From positions 930,001 to 994,000 of the forward strand of contig JALLLT010000001.1 of NCBI GenBank assembly GCA_025266875.1: a DNA stretch of 64,000 nucleotides. Reading direction: 5' to 3'. The position numbers and the translations under genes are program-made. The notes below the pieces were generated by a model. It made no database searches, had not been told where the DNA came from, and worked only from the letters and a program-made list of their open reading frames with translations. Source of the stretch: Fennellomyces sp. T-0311 (lineage: Eukaryota; Mucoromycota; Mucoromycetes; Mucorales; Lichtheimiaceae). Positions 34,203 to 47,690 of this stretch are shown piece by piece. Each line of letters starts with the position of its first letter. Positions within the stretch are counted from its first letter, which is position 1.

Positions 34203-34584
34203 ATGCCAATAGAATTATCCGGAAGCGCGATTCCAGTACTTGCTGTCGGATTCACACTAGGGTTTCTTATTATCCTTGTATACTGTATCATTGTTGCCCA
34301 GAAACGTAGCTTTTGCAACCATTTTGTGCCTCGTCAACTTGATTTTAAAACGACTACTTCTATTGGATATAGGGAAAACTCGCCGAATCATGGAACAGGA
34401 ACAAGCAGCAAGGAGAGCACGGCGTGGCCAACAGCCACTATCACGGAATAATCATCGCTACAGCCAGGTACCACTAGCCACAGACGAAGACCGGGAGTTA
34501 GAGACTCTCGACTTCCCGCCACCAGCGTACAATGAACATCGTGGTGATATTAGAATTTTGATACCCAATAATAGTAATAACTAA
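34203..34584 (+). CDS. Small single-pass membrane protein with a PY motif, two exons
   Basis: Exons 34203..34305 and 34373..34584, joined in frame (C|GG giving Arg); 104 aa. The N-terminus is a hydrophobic helix (about residues 8-31, VLAVGFTLGFLIILVYCIIV) with no charged residues. It is followed by a strongly basic juxtamembrane stretch (RKTRR..RRARRG), placing the C-terminus in the cytosol. The tail contains FPPPAYNE, a PPxY motif of the kind bound by WW domains of Nedd4/Rsp5 ubiquitin ligases. Small PY-motif membrane proteins often act as Rsp5 adaptors for vacuolar sorting; that role is inference. No family recognised. Confidence 0.7.
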
Positions 34585-34697
34585 ATCCATCGTTGGGGTT
34601 GCATTGTTTGAATCTTGCTATTCCGTACTGTTGATATTGATTTCATTTACTTGTTGGAGCAAAATAGGCATGATTCAGTTGAGGTGGCCTTTGATAA

Positions 34698-37098
34698 CCC
34701 TCATTGCCAACCAAAATTAAAATTTTCGGAGTGTACGACCTGACCGACGACTTTGAAGCGTGGCGCAATATACTGAACAACGCTTTTTTGCAAATGGATC
34801 ACTTTGGTAAGGACATCGTCGCATGTTACGTGTTAACACGTTTCCTGACGTCAAATTGATGGTATAGGTCGTCCTCTTATTCCACCACCAGCCAGTGGAC
34901 AACACTTTGGAGCGCAACCAGCAGAGGGGTACCAAGGATCGTCTGCACATGACAGCGATCAGTTTGCGCTCTCAACAGCATACGACAAGGTGCAGCACAT
35001 TATGTTGAATCCATACAACATCCATCGCGTGTCCGAGAAGGATCTAGATGATTTTCGATTCATTTTGCAAATGATTATGCAAGAGTGCTCGCGAACGAAT
35101 ATCGAAGTACCTGTTACGTCGTGTCCGCAAAAGCTGGTTATACTCATGCTCATATTTTCAGTCTGGAAAAACATGGATCTTCAAGAACTGTCATGATGTA
35201 CAGGAGATGGAAGCTATAGCCGACTTTTGGCTGGCTCTTTCTCAATCACGAACCTCGTTTTCCGAACGACTCCACTTGATATACCTTGTGAATGATGTAT
35301 TGTTTCACAGGTGATTCTCAAAGTGAAATTTTGAAAGCGTGCGAGCATACTACTGAGACCGCATTAGTGATCGACGCCAACTGGGGTGGATGAAAGATGC
35401 CATTCTGCCGCGGCTGGTTCCACTGCTCCGACAAGCATACCATCTCACTGGAATCACCACTGATAAGCAAAAAGTGATCAAGGTAATAGGGACGGTTGCA
35501 TGTGAAAGTGGCGTTCCAAACTTGCTCTTTGTGAGAAGTGGCCCCTGCCAAGATGAAAGGATATCTCGAGTTTAATTGACCGTACGCTCACATCTATACG
35601 CTCCTCTGTCCACCCATGGGCATTGTCCACGGATATATCCAGGTCATCTCTATCTGGAGCGACAAGCACTTCTTTGACCCGGCCGTCATCGATAATATTA
35701 AAGAAAGCGTTCTAATACCCCCACCGCCTCCAGCTCCTGTTACGCCATATGATGTCCGGCCATCTCCGCCGCCCAGTTCACATCCTCCTATGGCTCCCAT
35801 GGTACCGATGCCCCCACCACATTTTAACCCAGGCTTTCGACTGCCTTACCCACCGCCACCCGCTCCAAGTGGTTATTACCCGCGTCCACATGTCAGGCCT
35901 CCACCACCAATACCACCACCTGGAATGCATCCACACGCACCACAGCCGCCGCCAACACCTCCAAAGCCTCCAGTATATGCATCTCGACCGCCACCACCAG
36001 TGGTTGCAGTCAACCCAACCCATTTTCCGTCAGCAACAGTGGACCACAACCCTGCTCAACCGGAACCAGTTATCGAAAAGCCATATTACGAGCTTCCTGC
36101 AGGGCTTATGATACGTGCTATACAGGTAATATCCACGGTGAATGCGCTGCTCATTGGTTTCTCATACTATGTTAAAAATAGCAAGCCAGTGCAGCGTATG
36201 TTGCTATTCATCCTTCACAGGTTCGGATGGTTCCTCCAAAACCGTCATCAGAACTACGTAAGGCAGTTGATGACTTTTACGAAGGGTTGGATTTAAAGGA
36301 CAACTCCGGAGATTTTGAGGAACAAGTTGATGGAAAGCTTGATCGGGGAGGCTGGGAACCTGGCTATCTGGATTCACATTATGAAAAGCTCAAGCAAGCT
36401 CAAAGTGGAAAAAGAAGAGCAAGCGGTGACGGGATCCGCGGGGATGTACGGTATATTCGAAACAAACGAGATTATTCTCGGAGCAGAAGCCGAAGTCCAA
36501 GTTATAGTCCAAGTCGTGACAGGAGCCATAGCTATAGTCCTGAACGTGGCCGCAGTCCAGAACGCGGGCGTAGTCCTAACAGGCGATATGGAGGACGTCG
36601 CCGCCGGTATTACAGCAGGTGCGTTTAAATAGTGATGAAATGTTTGCGCTGGTTTTGCTGATGCATGGCATATCAGTCGATCACCTAGTAGTCGATCACG
36701 CAGCAGCGATAGCTATGCATCCTCCCGATCTCGATCACGGTCACCGTCTCGTAGATCAAGGTCTAACTCCCATTCGCGATACAAATACCGATCTCGCTCA
36801 AGGTCGCGATCTCCATCAAGAGGATGGCATGGTAGATACGCACACAATTCAAAATCAGCACGACCAGCGCCTCATGGCGGTCCAGTTGTGTTGTCAGATG
36901 ATACAGGTGGATTTATGGGACAAGGACATTCAAGGGGTGCGGCGGAATCTTACAGCCAGCGAGCATGTTACAATTGCTCCAAGGTAAACACAGGAAAAGT
37001 ACAAAAGTGGGCACAGCGTATCTAATCGCTTCGATCCATAGCCTGGTCATTTGGCAAGGGATTGCCCTGAGTCTTCATACTATCGCAAACGTTTTTGA
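34698..37098 (+). CDS. CHERP-like CID / RS-domain / zinc-knuckle RNA-processing protein
   Basis: Exons: open from about 34698..34806, then 34868..35106, 35162..35310, 35368..35482, 35643..36125, 36221..36618, 36677..36983 and 37042..37098. A CID fold runs from NIHRVSEKDLDDF through KTWIFKNCHD and HLIYLVNDVLFH to IWSDKHFFDPAVI, closest in feel to the CID of CHERP/SR140-type splicing factors that bind the RNA polymerase II tail. A proline-rich region (exon at 35643) follows, then an RS domain (SRSRSRSP..) and a terminal CCHC knuckle, C-x2-C-x4-H-x4-C (CYNCSKPGHLARDC), split by the last intron. Likely nuclear, linking transcription to splicing. The start is unresolved: an in-frame TAA lies at 34695-34697 and no ATG follows before residue DDFEAW, so a missing upstream exon or a frameshift is implied. 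Confidence 0.78.
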
Positions 37099-37194
37099 CG
37101 ACGCAAAAGTGTATTGATATCGGGGGGAGAGCTGTGATGGAAGAATATAGTACAATGGGATATAAGGGAAGTAATGTAAAAAGAATGATTTTGC

Positions 37195-38148
37195 TCAGCA
37201 AGTGTTATTATTTGGGACTGCTGCATCGGAAAGCCGCGTTGCGTCTTGACTGACTCGTCTTGCAGGGCCATCTGGCGCCCGACGCTGGCGTAGGAATCTT
37301 AAACTTCGTGCTTCTGTAACAGTGTTGCTCTGCTGTCCCAAATGGTGGATAGGTCGGACGAAAAGACATAGTGTCAAGATTGCAAACATCGGCAGATAAA
37401 CAACGCACGTTTCAAACATAATCCAGCCAATCGTTGTAAAGCTGTACGTTTCGTGGGTTGATATCATGCCATAGAACAGCCATGCCTCGGCTGCCATGCC
37501 GATCATCGATATCATAAATAAGATAGACGTCACCTTTAAAAAGCACGTGTCAAGACGTTGGATGGCTTTGGCGGGTATGACGAAAAGGAAAACGAAGGCA
37601 ACGGTGATAGCCGAAAGTAACGTAAGTGCGCTGATGCATATAGCCATAATTTGTCGCGTGGATCCCAGATTGTCATTCAGCAAAAGGCGTACGCAGACAA
37701 GCGCCACGACGAGGCACGTGTACAAGATGAGCATGCAGACACTAACCCAATACTTTTTTGGTCTTTTTTGCCGTAAAGAGTTCTGCTGTTGCTGTTGTTG
37801 CTTTTCAGGATCTTCCAAATCCCGAAGGCTGCTCCATCTGTCACGGTTCTGGTATGCAGTGTTGACATGCTGGATATACACAAGCTGGCCTTCGATCACA
37901 CCGGCATACAAAAGTAAGGAAAAGATGGGTATATGGTTGATGATAGGGCTGCGATCGGCAAGCAGTATCACAGAGTCGCTCTGGTATCGGCGGGCAAGCA
38001 TCACGAGGTGCGAAATCGTCGAAAGAACAGCAAAGACAATGAATGGAAGCAATAGTAGGTTGTTCCGACACCGTACGGCCAGCACAGTGGTCAGCATGAT
38101 GAAAATCGTGCTGTATATAATCCAGGCGATGTCGTCTGCTGAGAGCAT
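37195..38148 (-). CDS. Seven-TM hypothetical membrane protein
   Basis: Single exon, 317 aa from the ATG at 38148. About seven hydrophobic segments alternate with short loops. A Gln-rich, charged loop (EKQQQQQQ) follows the third segment and a basic C-terminal tail of about 40 residues contains Arg-rich patches. Topology resembles a fungal seven-TM receptor-like or DUF-type membrane protein. No diagnostic motif was recognised, so a receptor function is only a possibility. It lies downstream of, and on the same strand as, the thiolase gene. Confidence 0.75.
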   Translation of the reverse strand: MLSADDIAWIIYSTIFIMLTTVLAVRCRNNLLLLPFIVFAVLSTISHLVMLARRYQSDSVILLADRSPIINHIPIFSLLLYAGVIEGQLVYIQHVNTAYQNRDRWSSLRDLEDPEKQQQQQQNSLRQKRPKKYWVSVCMLILYTCLVVALVCVRLLLNDNLGSTRQIMAICISALTLLSAITVAFVFLFVIPAKAIQRLDTCFLKVTSILFMISMIGMAAEAWLFYGMISTHETYSFTTIGWIMFETCVVYLPMFAILTLCLFVRPIHHLGQQSNTVTEARSLRFLRQRRAPDGPARRVSQDATRLSDAAVPNNNTC

Positions 38149-38339
38149 TTGACTTTAATGAATTATGGAAAATTAATAAGAAAAAGAGAAGGAAAAGGGG
38201 AGATTATAAGGGCAAACAAAAGTGAAAGGGGCCTTAGTTCTAATGCATGAACTGACTGCTTGCCAAGCCAGTATTGACTATAAAAGGACAAGCCCTCTCT
38301 CACATTTCGCTGCAAATCTTTAAATTGTTACAGCATTGT

Positions 38340-39925
<1,586 letters not shown>

Positions 39926-42900
39926 TATGGAATCGGAATGGAACAAAGAGGAGAGGGAGCTGGAAAAGAAACAGGAACTTTATATTGGACGCGCGGAGAC
40001 AGGCACAGCCAACGGTCTGGCGTCGGTGTTACACTAGTTGAGACCAGATGAAACCAGATTCTTGATCTGCGTGTATATCCGTAACAACTGTCGTTTGCGC
40101 CACCTTTCTTTGCATAAAAGGTTCATTCCACCATGCAGAAGTGTTAGTACATTTACTATCAATAGTCTGTGCTTGATTTATACCCATTCTATTGAAGCAA
40201 TAGCCAAAGCAGCTTAATCGGAACTCCCCGAGTTGTCTTTTTCAAAATGACATTAACACATTGATTGTTTAATGTATCATGCAACTCGAAATAGGAGAAA
40301 AGATGTTTAAGTTGCAGTGTGTTGGGAATTACGCGTTCTTGCCATGAACAGCGTGTATTAGGGGAACAAAATTATTTTGCAGTTGACGTACATGGTCGGG
40401 TGTCGGTGATCACGTTTACTTCCGTCAATTGGCTCCAGCGTGGATGAGTCAATCGGTGGTACAATGGTACAGTACCGAACAATTCTACACCCGTACGTGT
40501 ACCAAGGTTAAACATATGGTTATAATAAGCATGTGTCAAGTTAGGGCTTACAAATTGTCATATTGGCAACTAGCTCCATAGTAGCAGTAAATATTTCATA
40601 CCAACCATTGGTGCTATGAAAGCTACCACCCTATCATATTAACAAGATTCACTCCTAATAACAAATATGTATCTGTGACAAACATTTCCACGCATGGCAA
40701 CAGGCTACCGTCTGTAACCATGTCAACTAATCATGGAAATTATTTTCTTCTTGCCTTCATTGCACATTGCGTTCACATCGATGACATATCAAAGATACGT
40801 GTCTAATTTATAGCAACAATGTGATCCAATCCACAGGATTAACCTTGTAGCTCTATGTCGAGCTTTGGCAAGAGATTTAATTTTGGTATTAGTGATGAAG
40901 TATCACGAGCCTATCTCTAAATATATAAGGAGATATGGAGGATACAAAACTAGCACACGATACATTTTTGCTCATCAACGGATCGATAAATTTCCTACGA
41001 ACTTTGAAACTGGCCAATTACCTTCTTTCGTGAGTTACATAATGCAGATATCGCACATGACTATAACCCTTCATAAAGTAAATTATCTAGATATGACATA
41101 TTATCAATGATAGACAGTTAGCAACCGATGAGTACTATGAGTTTACTATTGAAAACTCTAAGGTCGAATGTAAATGTCGGTATAAGACGCTGCAACACAT
41201 ATCCATCGTCTCCATGGTACATATTGCTTGTAGCAAATTTAGTACACAATACATTTGGTTGAGAGAAAAAGCCAAAGTGTCATGACCACGCAGCAAAAAA
41301 TAATATATGAAATACATGTGCTCAGCGGCAGTTGTTCACACAAAAAAGTAATTTTATATCTGTAAGGATGATTCACATGCACAAGAGCGGAAGTGTCTGT
41401 ACTTGAGTCCACCATCAGATTTGACATGTCAACCTTTCTCTCCAGAATTCATGCAGGAAAAAATGACATCACAATATAAACGCAAATTAGTATCGAGGAA
41501 AACACTTCTGTCTTTGAAATGCTCTTACACTTAGACGTATCATTTCCTTCGAATTGTCCTGAAGTCCATATTCACAAAGTATTGATCCATTCATCTTGTT
41601 TATTCTATATCGCCTTTGCTACATGATTATGTCCAAGTCAGCTGTGTAATGTCTGTGCGCAAGAAGCAAACTTTGGAGTGCGTCAACATCTTTTCAAGTA
41701 GTTTCAAAAATGGAGTCGATCCGAGCGCTTCTTCTTCTAACTATGATAAATCTTATTATAGCTGGAAAGGGCTTTTTAAGAATTTAGAAGTAGGCTATCT
41801 CACCTTTAGGTACTATCATGATGTAAAAGGCTTAGAGCCGATACAGCTGAAAACAGCTGTGCGACTACTGCCCTTTCAAAGCAGCTCATGTAACATATAA
41901 CCAAGTGTAGTGTTGCTTCTTTTATACCTATCATAATTTCATGACCTCATTAACGTACTGTTAGACACATAGATTAAGCACGCGCAGTAAAATGCCAGCC
42001 TATGTGACCGATATACTATCCGGAATACAGCATAAGCTGGCTCAAATAATGGGGAAGATGTCACCTGCATTATGGATCTTAACTTACACGCCATTACCAA
42101 AAAGAACCTTTTGGGAATGTTTATCTACTGAGTGTAATATCGCGTGTGAACGTCCGGATACTATATAGGATTTTCCCAATGGCTAACAGCAAATTTTCTG
42201 GTTGGTGCTGAGTGGTTACATTTATCCTCGTACCAAGGAAAAAAAACAAACAGTTCCGCTGTATGATATTTATTGGTGAGATGACTGGTTTCGTCGTTGC
42301 TAAAGAAGTATCACTTGCCTTTCAAAACGATTGAAGCAGTGAGATGACGAAGGTATTGTATATCTTTTACTGTATCATACCTTTCTGGTGCGCATGCGTC
42401 CATGTGAAACCTTCTGATAACACTTCTATGCAATATTCCAAATTAGCTGTGGCGTTCCATACTGAAAAATAAGCATAACTGTTTGTCGGCGACAGTTTCG
42501 CTACTTTAAGTCAAATAGGTCGTCGCCATATACTACTGAACAAGTTATGGTTCGACTTGGCGTAAACCACGATGAACCGGTTCCGATATGGGGCAGATGA
42601 AGCTGTTAAAGCGAGAGTTTGAAAGATCTGAGCTTTCGCCAGGTATTAGTGTATGCAATGAGAGGGCTGAAAGATGCGCTGATGTAATCAGTAATCTAGA
42701 TACTTTAGAGATTCAGTATACTTTCTATCATTGGTATAGTTACCAGTAACCTATAGCTTTCTCCTAGTCAATGAAATTAGTGTCCAAATGAAGGTATGTT
42801 GTACGTACTTGATCAATTTCTGGATCCATTGCAACGACGGGAAGTTCACGGGAATATTACATATACAACTGCTACTTGTGCATCAATATAGTTTTTTTTT

Positions 42901-43680
42901 TTTTTTTTGCATTCGCCATATCTCCCCTAGACACACGGACTGTAGTGAAAAATTGGTGCGAGCATATCGCTCACTATAATCAAGTTCTCACGACGAAAAT
43001 AAGTGACAGTTTCAAAGGATCTTTATACCCATGTGTATTTCATAGAGCAAGTGTGAATGAGGTCATGTCACGAATCAAATAAGGTAAACGTAATTGCTCA
43101 TCTCCTCCCAGATATTTGGGAATCCTGTAAAACAAGGAAATCAATCAATCATATTTACGCAGAGGAATAATCTGATAAATGTATCATCCTGAATGTTGCC
43201 AAGGAAAAAAATGCAATGGGGCCACCAACAGCATAAAATGATGCAACTGTTGGGGAAAATGCAGTAACATGATCTTGTGACACCAGCTGCTCTGTGCTCC
43301 GCACAAAAGCACAGCATGTCCAACGATCTGCGAATAGCACAGCCCCATTAATGACGATAAGAAAATCGAATGCCGCTTTAATGATGGATGAGAAATGTGC
43401 TTCAAAATGGAGTATAGATTATGTCATACAGAGTCCAGTACGGGGAAAATAATATAGTAGAATAAAGAAAGGGAATGGGATGCATACCGCAAAGCCATAA
43501 GCGCCATGTAAATAGCTAAGAGAATAATGACATATAATAACAATAGGGGCGGGGACAAATCTCATTACACAAAACGAAGACTGTATATACTACATCGTAA
43601 GGAAAAAAAAAAGTGAAAAGACAGAGCAACACATGAAAGTAAAGGGGAATTTACCAAAACAAAGAAAATAAGGATATAGA
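39926..43680. other. 3.7-kb region without a supported gene
   Basis: AT-rich, with only short frames in all six directions. The first few hundred bases are the thiolase promoter. A frame at 41616-41900 (about 94 codons) has a mixed composition but no ATG context, splice partner or domain. No transposon ends were recognised, although old decayed elements cannot be excluded by eye. Confidence 0.4.
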
Positions 43681-44801
43681 CTACTTTTTTGGAGGTTGGG
43701 CTTGTGGTGGCCAGTAGCCGCTGTTAGCTTGCGGCAAATAGTTTGGAGGGTTGGTAGATGAACCATAGTAACTTTGCTGGCTGTTGACAGGTGGCTGTTG
43801 GTATGTTGCACCATACGCTGGCTGGGAAGGGTGTTGTTGATTCATGCTGTAGCTAGGTGTTGCGGTCGGCTCATGACCATATCCATGCTGCGAGTAGCTT
43901 GTCATTGGAACGCTTCCATAAGCAGGGGCCGGATGCTGTTGCCGAGATTGTGGTTGCTGGGAAACCTGAAAACAAACGGGATAATGGTGAATAACACCTG
44001 CCTAGATATTTTCCGCAGCGCCGCAGTTTCGGTGCATTTTTCTGTCTCTCTCTCTCCTTCACTTTCCTCTCTCCCATACCTTTCGGTCTACCTGACTGTA
44101 GATATCTGACGATGTTGGTGCGGTATCTTGAGGGAACGTGCTCCCGTGCACTGATTTACCCACGGCGGTGTTTGCTGCAGTTGTGTTACTTTGAGTCGTG
44201 TGGTTGGAATGAGCTGACCGTGGCTGTGAATCAGATCGAGATAATACTGAGTTCATCAAAAAAGTGATATAGAGTCACAGCCAATCCTTCTTACCGAAGA
44301 CGAAGCCTCGCCAGGCGCAGCTGCGGGATCTGGTGCGTTGAGACATGCTTGGATTAAGTTTTTGCCCTCTGGCTTTGTGACGAGAGGCTGAAGCTTTGGT
44401 GTGGTGAACGTGTACACAAGCCCAGTTTCTGAGACGACCAGAAGAAGTACTTGAGTGCCCGTGAGCGTGCTCAGTTCGTAAGCCTTTTTGAAAAAAAACA
44501 AAAAGTATAAAAAAATGCCCGTTTTGGAGGGAGTTTTCATTTTTGTTACCTTTTTCATGATGCCAGCTTTTCGTTTCGAAAAGGTAATATGGCGTCTCGA
44601 TTTATCTTCGATAAACTCAATCTTGATTTTGCGTCGTCCTGACCGTTTCTCTGGTTTGCTTTCGCTATCTGAGTCGTCGCCGTTGATGCTGTCGTTGTTC
44701 ATCATTTGGGCCGAGGACGTTGTCTGAAAGGGGGCCTGGCGAGTGGCGGCAGCAGGAGTTGTTGGCCCGAGTCCTGCTGGCATATGTCCCAGATTATTCA
44801 T
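43681..44801 (-). CDS. SRF/MCM1-type MADS-box transcription factor, four exons
   Basis: Complement of exons 44550..44801, 44295..44483, 44092..44223 and 43681..43965, all phase 0; 285 aa. After an acidic Ser/Asp stretch the MADS domain starts at GRRKIKIEFIEDKSRRHITF, continues SKRKAGIMKK, is split by a 66-bp intron, and resumes AYELSTLTGTQVLLLVVSETG. The I-E-x-K-xRR pattern is type I (SRF/Mcm1-like). Mcm1-type factors bind CArG boxes and work with partner proteins in cell-type, cell-cycle and arginine control. The C-terminal half is Gln/Pro/Tyr-rich, an activation-like region. The ATG at 44801 is the first in frame. Confidence 0.92.
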
Positions 44802-46023
44802 CAAAAAAGTGGAAAGGAAACAAAGAAGAAGTGGAAAAAGAGGAAAGGGGTGCGCTATTCAAATAAACTTTTTTTTACTCTTGCCCTTGTTCTTGCGCGC
44901 GCTTAACAGGTCGTACTCACGCCATGAGATATAACATTTCATTGAGGCTGATAAAAATTATCACGTTCCCTAATTTCTACATAGATTACCGCTGGCAGCT
45001 TTCCATTATCAATTGCAGCTCACGCACGGATCTACATGCACCCTTCGGCTGCCAACCAAAGCCTCCCTTTCTAGGCAAGACATCAATGCGACGGGCACAA
45101 ACGTTGAGCTGATAAAGAGTATTGTCTAGGTTCCCAGATTCGGGAATTCGCCCCCTTCTCTTTCTGTCCCATGGTGACACAAGTTCACCTGCTTGCAAAT
45201 TTTTTTTTGTTTTCTCTTTCCCTGGAGCTGGCCCCCCGTCATGGCTGACAAGCCGTCAGTTGTCCGCTGATCAAAACTGTTGTCGATGGGTTCTCACGAC
45301 AGACCAAGTCTCCCCCCCCCCACGCTCGATCTCCTTTCTTATCAGTTCCTGCGTCGTCTGAGCGCTGCGATTAATACGCGCTCTCCCAATTCTTAGCTTT
45401 GCTGGCTCCGCTTGCTTCAAGCAAGGTTTTAGTGGGCATGTCAGATGGCCATGACATGTGAATGGGGGCCCAAACATATCTAATTTCCGAATGGAACTGT
45501 CATTTTAGCGTTTGGAGGTGTGTGAATCGAACTTGAAGTCTGTGCTGAATTAAAAAAGCCGACCGCACCAACCTATGATCCGTAATCACCCGACCTTGTG
45601 TGTGGAAGGAGTAAATTATCTTGACAGTAGCGTGTCTGTATGAAACACTTCCTTTGATGTGTCGAGCCGCGACCCCGATCCACATCTTTCCGTGGGAACA
45701 TCAACAAAGACTGTCAGATCAATGGATAATCTGATCACTTGTATCTGTGAGATATAAAAATTATTTGGCTTTTTATCAGCATCCACTGTTGATGCGCGTG
45801 TGCGTGCGTGTGTCTAATAGACAAGTTTGTTTTCCCATCAGGTTTCCAAGAGCAACCAGCTCTTCTTACTGTTCGATCGTGTGTTAGAGGCGGCCAGTAA
45901 ACGGCCCGGTTATCCGGGTGATTCACCATCAGTTCCAGTAGATTGATTGATGTTTTTAAACCAGTCCCACAAATAGATCAACACGAAAGCCATTTTTGTG
46001 TGTCCTTTCTTTCATAATACTCT
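44802..46023. other. Intergenic region upstream of the MADS-box gene
   Basis: About 1.2 kb. Contains pyrimidine-rich blocks (including a C run near 45310) and no supported gene. It separates the MADS-box promoter from the 3' end of the HbrB-like gene, both on the minus strand. Confidence 0.4.
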
Positions 46024-47567
46024 TTATGTGAGCGTCCCGAAAATCTGATTAGACGTTTCAGAGGACTGCCCAGATCCTGCCTTGCGAACACCTGCAAACC
46101 CTCGTCTATCTCCCTTGGTCATCATGATCTTCCAATTAGCTTTAAGGCTAGAAAGTACACGTTCAATCTCCTCATTATGGTCTGGCGCAGACGCCAAAAG
46201 TGAGGTCATCTGCAGCATTTTCGCAGCAGTCGCAGCAGGATTTTGTGATGACCCAAAGTCCGTGAAAAGCTTGGCAAACACATCTTGTTGAAAAAGCCGT
46301 GTCAGCAGTCTGCTTGTCTGTCATACAAATGCTTTTACCTTCCAAACGCTTTGTTTGTAATAAAATGACGTTATCTCTGAAACTCCGTAGTGCCATATTG
46401 CGAACATTCCACATCTCGGCTTCGTCTAGTGTTCGATAACGCATGTCTGTTCGAAGAGGTAGAAAGACAGCTTCGAAATAAGGCAGCGCATATGTAAAGA
46501 AAAATGACCACTGTTCAACCAACCGATCCAAAAGCTTTTCATCTGTCACACCAAGCATCTTGGCATTCAACGTAAACATGCCATCCCGCAGCAGCCCTTC
46601 AATGTCTTGATATAACTGTGGCGATATCGGGTCAGATAAACACCGCCTTGATGGATAAAAAAAGGAAGTCTGTCAATTTTCTTTGCCTAAGTTACAATGT
46701 GTAGGCTTACCGTAAGAGTTCGTTGAGATCTTCAATATTGCCCTTTACACCTTCACCGTTAAATAGTGGGAGTACTCGTACACACAATGATTGCCATACA
46801 TCGCCCTGTGTACTGGAGATTTGAGGAGGAGGTGGGCCAGTTGTGGCATTACCAGCAACTGATGTTGCATTTGTTGTTACGGTAATACTGCTGACACTTC
46901 CTTGACGTATATACGGATGGGGGTGCGCATGAGCCGAAGCGGGCACTGAAGTTGTGGACGGATGATGTCTATGATGGTGATACGCGCCGGTAGCACCACT
47001 GCTACTCGCCGCATTCCCCGTATTTGGCGAAAAATAAAATCCAGACGGATTCATACTGCTTGCAGTTGGTGACGAAGGGGAGCTGATCATGCTGTCATCG
47101 TTACGCATATACTGTGTTGACTTTTCCATATCGCGGGTAATGGATTTGGCGTCGAGAGCGTTGAGTGACTTGTGTATGCTAGGAGAGGTTACAGGCGATG
47201 TTGGTCGTTGGTAACCAGTGTTGTTGCTTTGCAACGACATGGTTCGATCGAGTGGAACTGGTGCAATGTTACTGTTGCCTGTAAACGATCCATGACGCGG
47301 TAGATGATGAAGTGGCGGAGGAGGTGATCGCAAACTGTGCCTCTTTGTTTGGCTTCCACCACCACTTGGAGGTGGCCTTATAGTGGGTGTAGTAGCCGAT
47401 AATGAGCGCGTAGGCACTGGTGGCATGGGCTGTTGCTGTTGTCCTACAGGCGCTGCAGTCGTCGGACTGATGCTGCTTGGGAAATGAGCAGACGTCGGTG
47501 TTGCTCGATCAAGGTAATTTGATAACGATGATGAAGAATTAGACGATGGAGAGATTGGAGAATCCAT
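46024..47567 (-). CDS. HbrB/Bit61-like TORC2 subunit, three exons
   Basis: Complement of exons 46711..47567, 46339..46646 and 46024..46283; 474 aa. About 260 N-terminal residues are Ser/Pro/His-rich and disordered. The conserved domain then begins DVWQSLCVRVLPLFNGEG and continues GNIEDLNELL, the region around LLDRLVEQWSFFFTYALPY, and FEAVFLPLRTD. This is the HbrB signature shared by yeast Bit61/Bit2 and animal PRR5/Protor. These proteins are accessory subunits of TORC2 at the plasma membrane, which controls AGC kinases, actin polarity and sphingolipid synthesis; Aspergillus hbrB mutants hyperbranch. The second intron interrupts the domain after LLQTKRLEG. Confidence 0.88.
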
Positions 47568-47690
47568 GACTTTAACTAATGATTGTCAAAATGGAGAGGG
47601 GCAACGAAGAGGAACTCCGTTGTTAAGGGGTTTGAATAAGAGAGAGGTGTAGCACCCGAAATGTTGTCAATTTGTGTTTATTGCTAGGCA

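Noticed and set aside
35778..36023. Trp/Arg-rich antisense frame opposite the proline-rich exon
   Set aside because: By-product of CCA/CCX proline codons read on the opposite strand.
37496..38152. 218-codon frame antisense to the seven-TM gene
   Set aside because: Shadow of the real gene: Cys/Arg-rich composition, and the minus-strand frame has clear TM periodicity.
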